Assembly (NCBI GenBank): GCA_963966275.1
Contig: CAWZYQ010000122.1
Coordinates: 1 to 12,193, forward strand
Length of the DNA: 12,193 bases
Direction of reading: 5' to 3'
Origin: UBA10427 sp003500135
GTDB lineage: Bacteria > Bacteroidota > Bacteroidia > Cytophagales > Cyclobacteriaceae
Below are positions 8,612-12,193 of this stretch, piece by piece. The notes beneath the pieces were generated by a model that was given only the letters and a program-made list of their open reading frames with translations, did not search any database and was not told where the DNA came from. The position numbers and the translations under genes are program-made. Within the stretch, counting starts at the first letter, position 1. Every line of letters begins with the position of its first letter.

Positions 8612-11600
8612 ACTTGGCTACGATTAAATATTGTTTATTCTCTTTTATTAAAATTTCGAAATCGCGAATCTGTCCATCTATTTTAAGGTTGACAGCTTTA
8701 TCAAAGGTGTATGATCCTTCCGCCATTTTTCCCGGAAATAACCATCCTTTAGAAGCATCAAATCTACCAAATTGTGGTTTTACCTGAAACTCATTACCTC
8801 CTGCAAATAAATCCTGAATACCATCCTTATTAACATCGAGAATTAAAAGACTATGGATAGGAGCATATTGTGCTTCCTGAGGCAATCTTTTTATTTCATA
8901 TCCTTCAGGTGTTGAAAGCAATGCAACGGATGCCAAAATGTCTACTTCCAATATCTTACTTTGCTCAATAATCCCTGGTGTGAACAGCTCTTCGATTGAC
9001 ATGCCTGCATAATCTCTATAGTAAACCACCTTCTTCTTCAATACCGGAATTTGAGATATCAGTTCGTCTTTATCCAAAATAGGATAGTATTGGTCGTTGA
9101 TCCTTGTGCAATATATTTGTTCAATGGCCCCATTGTTATCAAAGTCGTTAATATAAAGCCGGTCACCTGCCTTAAAGGTCGTGTTTAACCCATGATTGCC
9201 AACCACAAAATCAGGTAGACCATCATTGTTTAAATCGGCAGATTCAATATCCATCCACCAACCATTTGTTTTTGGTAAATCGTATTTCGGACGGGTTTCC
9301 AGTTTTCCTGAATTGTTGATAAGGATCGTTATAGGCATCCAATCGCCAACCACGACCAGGTCCTGCCAACCATTGCCATCAATGTCGACCGACAGTGCAT
9401 CCGTTATCATATTTTCTTTTGTCAATTCAGCAGCCTTTTGATCCGTTACATCCTTGAAAGAACCGTCGCCTTGATTTTCCAGCAGGTATCCTCTACCACC
9501 CGTACCATAATAAAACGGATGGAACCGTTCAGCAACAAATAAATCGAGGTCATTGTCATTGTCAAGATCAAATGGAACCACGGCGCTTGTACTCAGATAC
9601 TTCAAAAATGGAAGGTCCTGCTCTGAAAGTGTGAAATTACCGTTTCCATCATTCAAATAGATCCTGTCCTTCAATACGGAGGAGCTCGATGAATAAAACC
9701 TCCCTCCGGATGCCAGATAAAAATCCTGATCGCCATCATTATCAATATCAAAGAATATGCTCCTCGTTTCTTCCGGTTTAGACATAAAAGCTGAAGACTT
9801 CACCATAAAATGGTCGTCGCTAATAGACAGAAAGCTGCCCGGCTGGTCTTTACCGCCGGAAAAGTAAATTTCATCATTTCCATCTCCATCTACATCCGTT
9901 TTGGTTAATGATGGTGATTCTGTGCTATACATTTTGGGTAGCAGCCCGTTTCGATTGAAATCGTTCAGGCCACTCGGGTTATATTTGATCTTGCTATCGT
10001 TTGATAACTTTACCAAAATGGGTTTAGAAGAAATGGCCTCCTTCGATTTTATGTCGTCGATTGCGACATGTTCTATTTCTAAAAGTTGATTGGTAGCAAT
10101 GTTGTAATGTGTTTCTCTGCTACCGTCAAACCAATTTACGATTAGCGAATCTATTACCCCGGTATTTTCTACACCAAAATGCACCCTGGGATCTACGGTG
10201 CTTTGAAACCCCCTGGTCACGAAGTTGTCAGCCATTTGTTTTCTGCCGTTATAATAAATCTCAATTGAAGTGCCCAGGGCATAGGTATTATTTGTTTTTG
10301 ACCTCAGTTGTATGGTAATACTCCTGTTTTGTGCGGTATCCGTATTGTTTCGATATATCTGGGAGGGCATATTGATGTTATTTACTACGAGATCCAGGTC
10401 ACCATCATTGTCCAGATCGCCATAGGCGCTTCCGTTGGAAAAAGTTTTGGCACCCAACCCCCATTCTTCTGTCATTTCTTTAAAACTCAGATCGCCTTCA
10501 TTTTTAAAAGCGTAGTTATGAACACTTTGAGAAGGCATATTATCCACCAGGTTTTTGATCACATCTTCCTTATCCCTGATCATTTGCCTGATATTTTCGT
10601 CAGTGGCCGTGTAGTTCAGGTAATCTCTATCGAGCAGGTCTTTATATATGCCATTGGCAATGAAAACATCTTTAAAGCCGCTATTGTCCATATCGAACAT
10701 CAGCGCACCCCAGCTCCACTCCGTTGCATCGATACCGAGCATCCGCCCTACTTCCACATAGCTGCTATCACCTATGTTTTTTTGAAGTGTATTTCTGGGA
10801 AATTGATGGTGGTACCCACTTTCAATATTGAGCTGGTATTTGTTCCAGTTTTCGTAGACCGTTTTATGTTTTTTGCGGTTCAATGAATCCGGAAGCATTT
10901 CGGTAACCAGCAATTCAAGGCCGCCGTCATTATCGAGATCTGCCACATCGGCACCCATGGAACCCATACTTATGGATTTAAAATAGTCTGTCAGACGTTC
11001 GTCAAAACCTCCCTTTTGGTTATTTATGTACAAGTAATCCCTTTCAAAAAAATCATTGGAAATGAAAATATCGGTCCAGTCATCCCGGTTAAAATCACCC
11101 AGTGTAATTCCCAGCCCAAAACCGATATTGCTATGGTAAATTCCGGCCTTCGAGGTAGCATCTTTGAAAAAACCATTTTCATTAATAAAAAACTTATTGC
11201 CTCCTCCACTCGGATCGGGTATCTCCCGTTGTCCTTTGATCAGATCGTAATTCCCAACGGATCGAATGGAGTTGGTCAACAAATAACAATCGAGATCACC
11301 ATCTTTATCATAGTCGAAAAATGCGGCATGGACCGATAGTCCTTTTATGTCCAAACCGTATTCTTTGGATTTTTCAGTAAAGGTTAAGTCTCCATTGTTA
11401 ATGAATAATTCATTATATCTTCGCGGAGTGTTGGGGTCACCAGATTTACATACGTAAATATCCAGCCAGCCATCCGCATTGATGTCTACCATTGTTACGC
11501 CTGTAGACCATACTTCTTTACAGGCGACTCCTGCCTCAGTGGTAATATCCCGGAATTGAAAGTCACCTTCGTTTAAATAAAGCTTATTATCTACCTGATT

Positions 11601-11855
11601 GCCCGCAAAGTAGATATCAGGCAGTCCATCGTTGTTAATATCTCCTACAGCCACACCGGCCCCGTTGTAAAAATTTCTGTAGGTATATGGGTTTAGGGTT
11701 TCGGTATAGGTTAAATTATTTTCGAATTGCACGTTCGATTCCATTGTGACTTCTGAAAACAGATGTTCATTACTTTTCCGTGGGTCACAGGAAAGGAATA
11801 GGGGTATAAGCGCAAGAATTAAAAATTTGGCCTGGTATCTTTTTTTCATACGCAT
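8571..11855 (-). CDS. Double VCBS/FG-GAP propeller lipoprotein with UnbV/ASPIC domain (protein A)
   Basis: This 1094-aa lipoprotein is the first gene after the SusD-like gene. Its signal peptide (MRMKKRYQAKF then LILALIPLFLSC) ends in FLSC, with Cys23 as anchor. Calcium loops begin near residues 72, 124, 181, 254, 306, 388 and 480. The fourth (DFNRDDWTD), fifth (DLDNDGGLE) and sixth (DMDNSGFKD) are slightly off consensus. The UnbV/ASPIC domain covers about 526-597 (ALGTSIEIYYNG, TRGFQSTVDPRVHFGV, LIVNWFDGS). Seven further loops begin near 654, 703, 763, 824, 874, 904 and 1007. The HQEN block found in B and C is replaced by YNPSGLNDFN near 625-634. ATG codons at 11855 and 11849 (Met3, giving MKKRYQ) are both possible starts; 11849 gives a more usual signal peptide and clears the upstream T-tract by six bases. 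The function is unknown; a surface binding scaffold for the adjacent SusCD transporter is an inference from context. Confidence 0.95.
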   Translation of the reverse strand: MRMKKRYQAKFLILALIPLFLSCDPRKSNEHLFSEVTMESNVQFENNLTYTETLNPYTYRNFYNGAGVAVGDINNDGLPDIYFAGNQVDNKLYLNEGDFQFRDITTEAGVACKEVWSTGVTMVDINADGWLDIYVCKSGDPNTPRRYNELFINNGDLTFTEKSKEYGLDIKGLSVHAAFFDYDKDGDLDCYLLTNSIRSVGNYDLIKGQREIPDPSGGGNKFFINENGFFKDATSKAGIYHSNIGFGLGITLGDFNRDDWTDIFISNDFFERDYLYINNQKGGFDERLTDYFKSISMGSMGADVADLDNDGGLELLVTEMLPDSLNRKKHKTVYENWNKYQLNIESGYHHQFPRNTLQKNIGDSSYVEVGRMLGIDATEWSWGALMFDMDNSGFKDVFIANGIYKDLLDRDYLNYTATDENIRQMIRDKEDVIKNLVDNMPSQSVHNYAFKNEGDLSFKEMTEEWGLGAKTFSNGSAYGDLDNDGDLDLVVNNINMPSQIYRNNTDTAQNRSITIQLRSKTNNTYALGTSIEIYYNGRKQMADNFVTRGFQSTVDPRVHFGVENTGVIDSLIVNWFDGSRETHYNIATNQLLEIEHVAIDDIKSKEAISSKPILVKLSNDSKIKYNPSGLNDFNRNGLLPKMYSTESPSLTKTDVDGDGNDEIYFSGGKDQPGSFLSISDDHFMVKSSAFMSKPEETRSIFFDIDNDGDQDFYLASGGRFYSSSSSVLKDRIYLNDGNGNFTLSEQDLPFLKYLSTSAVVPFDLDNDNDLDLFVAERFHPFYYGTGGRGYLLENQGDGSFKDVTDQKAAELTKENMITDALSVDIDGNGWQDLVVVGDWMPITILINNSGKLETRPKYDLPKTNGWWMDIESADLNNDGLPDFVVGNHGLNTTFKAGDRLYINDFDNNGAIEQIYCTRINDQYYPILDKDELISQIPVLKKKVVYYRDYAGMSIEELFTPGIIEQSKILEVDILASVALLSTPEGYEIKRLPQEAQYAPIHSLLILDVNKDGIQDLFAGGNEFQVKPQFGRFDASKGWLFPGKMAEGSYTFDKAVNLKIDGQIRDFEILIKENKQYLIVAKYDDELEVYKIVGF

Positions 11856-11887
11856 AAAAAATAGCGTCCATTCTCATGGACGCCATT
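11856..11887 (-). terminator. Rho-independent terminator or attenuator between the SusD-like gene and the propeller operon
   Basis: Read on the minus strand, a perfect 7-bp stem GCGTCCA/TGGACGC (arms 11877-11883 and 11864-11870) encloses a 6-nt loop TGAGAA. It can extend by four more pairs including one G-T wobble (outer arms 11884-11887 and 11860-11863). Six T residues follow (11861-11856), partly inside the extended stem. It lies 33 nt after the SusD-like stop. The T-tract ends immediately before the ATG at 11855, so there is no room for a separate leader behind it. Incomplete termination would make more SusCD transcript than lipoprotein transcript. Confidence 0.8.
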
Positions 11888-11920
11888 CAATATAGATAAT
11901 TTATTTAACTATGACTAAGA

Positions 11921-12193
11921 CTAGTAGCCAGGATTTTGTTGAAGTGGGAAGTCTTCTGCTAAAGAAGCATTAATTTGCGGAGTAGGGATAGGCATTATAT
12001 TTTTGAATTCATCTGAATGAGCCTCTTTTTCCCACCAGGAATCTCCCCAGCGACCAAATCTTATTTGATCCGTACGTCTTAAGGATTCCAAAAACATTTC
12101 CCTACTTCTTTCAGCATAAAACTGTTGTTCATCCATACTAGCATAAGGATCGATACCCGCCCTTTCTCTGATTTGGTTTACTAGCAATAATGC
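11921..12193 (-). CDS. RagB/SusD-family nutrient-binding outer-membrane lipoprotein, C-terminal fragment
   Basis: This is the last 91 codons of a gene that starts beyond the right edge; the frame is open to the edge (ALLLVNQIRERAG). Family features visible, numbered within the fragment, are NxIRxRAG at residues 6-13, the amphipathic ER..EMFLE..RR.D.IRFGRW block at 28-49, and a MPIPTPQI block. The C-terminus is QNPGY, the characteristic end of SusD-like proteins. SusD homologues sit on the SusC TonB-dependent porin as a surface lid that captures glycans or other oligomers. The partner SusC gene is expected just upstream, outside the window. The gene ends in TAG, followed by a terminator hairpin before the propeller operon. 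The substrate cannot be deduced from this fragment. Confidence 0.93.
   Translation of the reverse strand, partial: ALLLVNQIRERAGIDPYASMDEQQFYAERSREMFLESLRRTDQIRFGRWGDSWWEKEAHSDEFKNIMPIPTPQINASLAEDFPLQQNPGY

Noticed and set aside
10308..10886. Plus-strand open frame of 192 codons
   Set aside because: It lies wholly antisense to protein A in a region of conserved propeller loops. It has no recognisable domain; its length follows from the regular codon pattern of the repeats on the other strand.
11016..11339. Plus-strand open frame of 107 codons
   Set aside because: It is antisense to blades 3-4 of protein A; the isoleucine/valine-rich translation is the usual complement of aspartate/asparagine-rich repeats.
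1483..11855. Recurring GATxxCCATCxTTxTC-like strings that look like a dispersed DNA repeat
   Set aside because: They are the complement of codons for the conserved DxDNDGDxD calcium loops and vary at synonymous positions. The repetition is at protein level, not a CRISPR or DNA repeat.
11888..11894. TATATTG on the minus strand as a Bacteroidota -7 promoter element (TAnnTTTG)
   Set aside because: It lacks one of the three T residues, has no clear -33 TTTG partner, and would start transcription inside the terminator hairpin.

Overview
This window is from a member of the Bacteroidota, most likely a Cytophagales-like or flavobacterial lineage. The evidence is a RagB/SusD C-terminus ending in NPGY, a run of lipoproteins with FG-GAP/VCBS propellers and UnbV/ASPIC domains, moderately AT-rich DNA, and no obvious Shine-Dalgarno sequences at the starts. 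The lineage call is an inference from gene content; no rRNA or other marker gene is present.

All genes lie on the minus strand, so transcription runs from high to low coordinates. The order is: (1) the last 91 codons of a SusD-like outer-membrane lipoprotein, entering from the right edge; (2) a 65-bp gap holding a strong hairpin plus T-tract that abuts the next start codon; (3) a 1094-aa double-propeller lipoprotein, called protein A; (4) a 200-aa lipoprotein of unknown function; (5) a second double-propeller lipoprotein (1084 aa, protein B); (6) a third (1091 aa, protein C); (7) a PAP2/vanadium-haloperoxidase-superfamily lipoprotein; (8) the first 47 codons of a probable lipoprotein trehalase (GH37), leaving at the left edge. 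Junctions from A onward are very tight: a 41-nt overlap, an ATGA overlap, a TAATG overlap, a 33-nt gap, and another ATGA overlap. This is almost certainly one operon.

Proteins A, B and C share one architecture: a lipoprotein signal, about seven DxDxDG calcium loops, one UnbV/ASPIC domain, then about seven more loops, with the last loop lost in C. I infer two seven-bladed propellers flanking the UnbV/ASPIC domain. The locus reads as a SusCD-type uptake locus in which large surface-exposed calcium propellers, a haloperoxidase/phosphatase-like enzyme and a trehalase are made together. The substrate and the role of the propellers are unknown; trehalose or a trehalose-containing compound is a hypothesis resting on the truncated trehalase alone. 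There is no gene-free stretch over 300 bp, and I see no RNA genes, mobile elements or CRISPR arrays.
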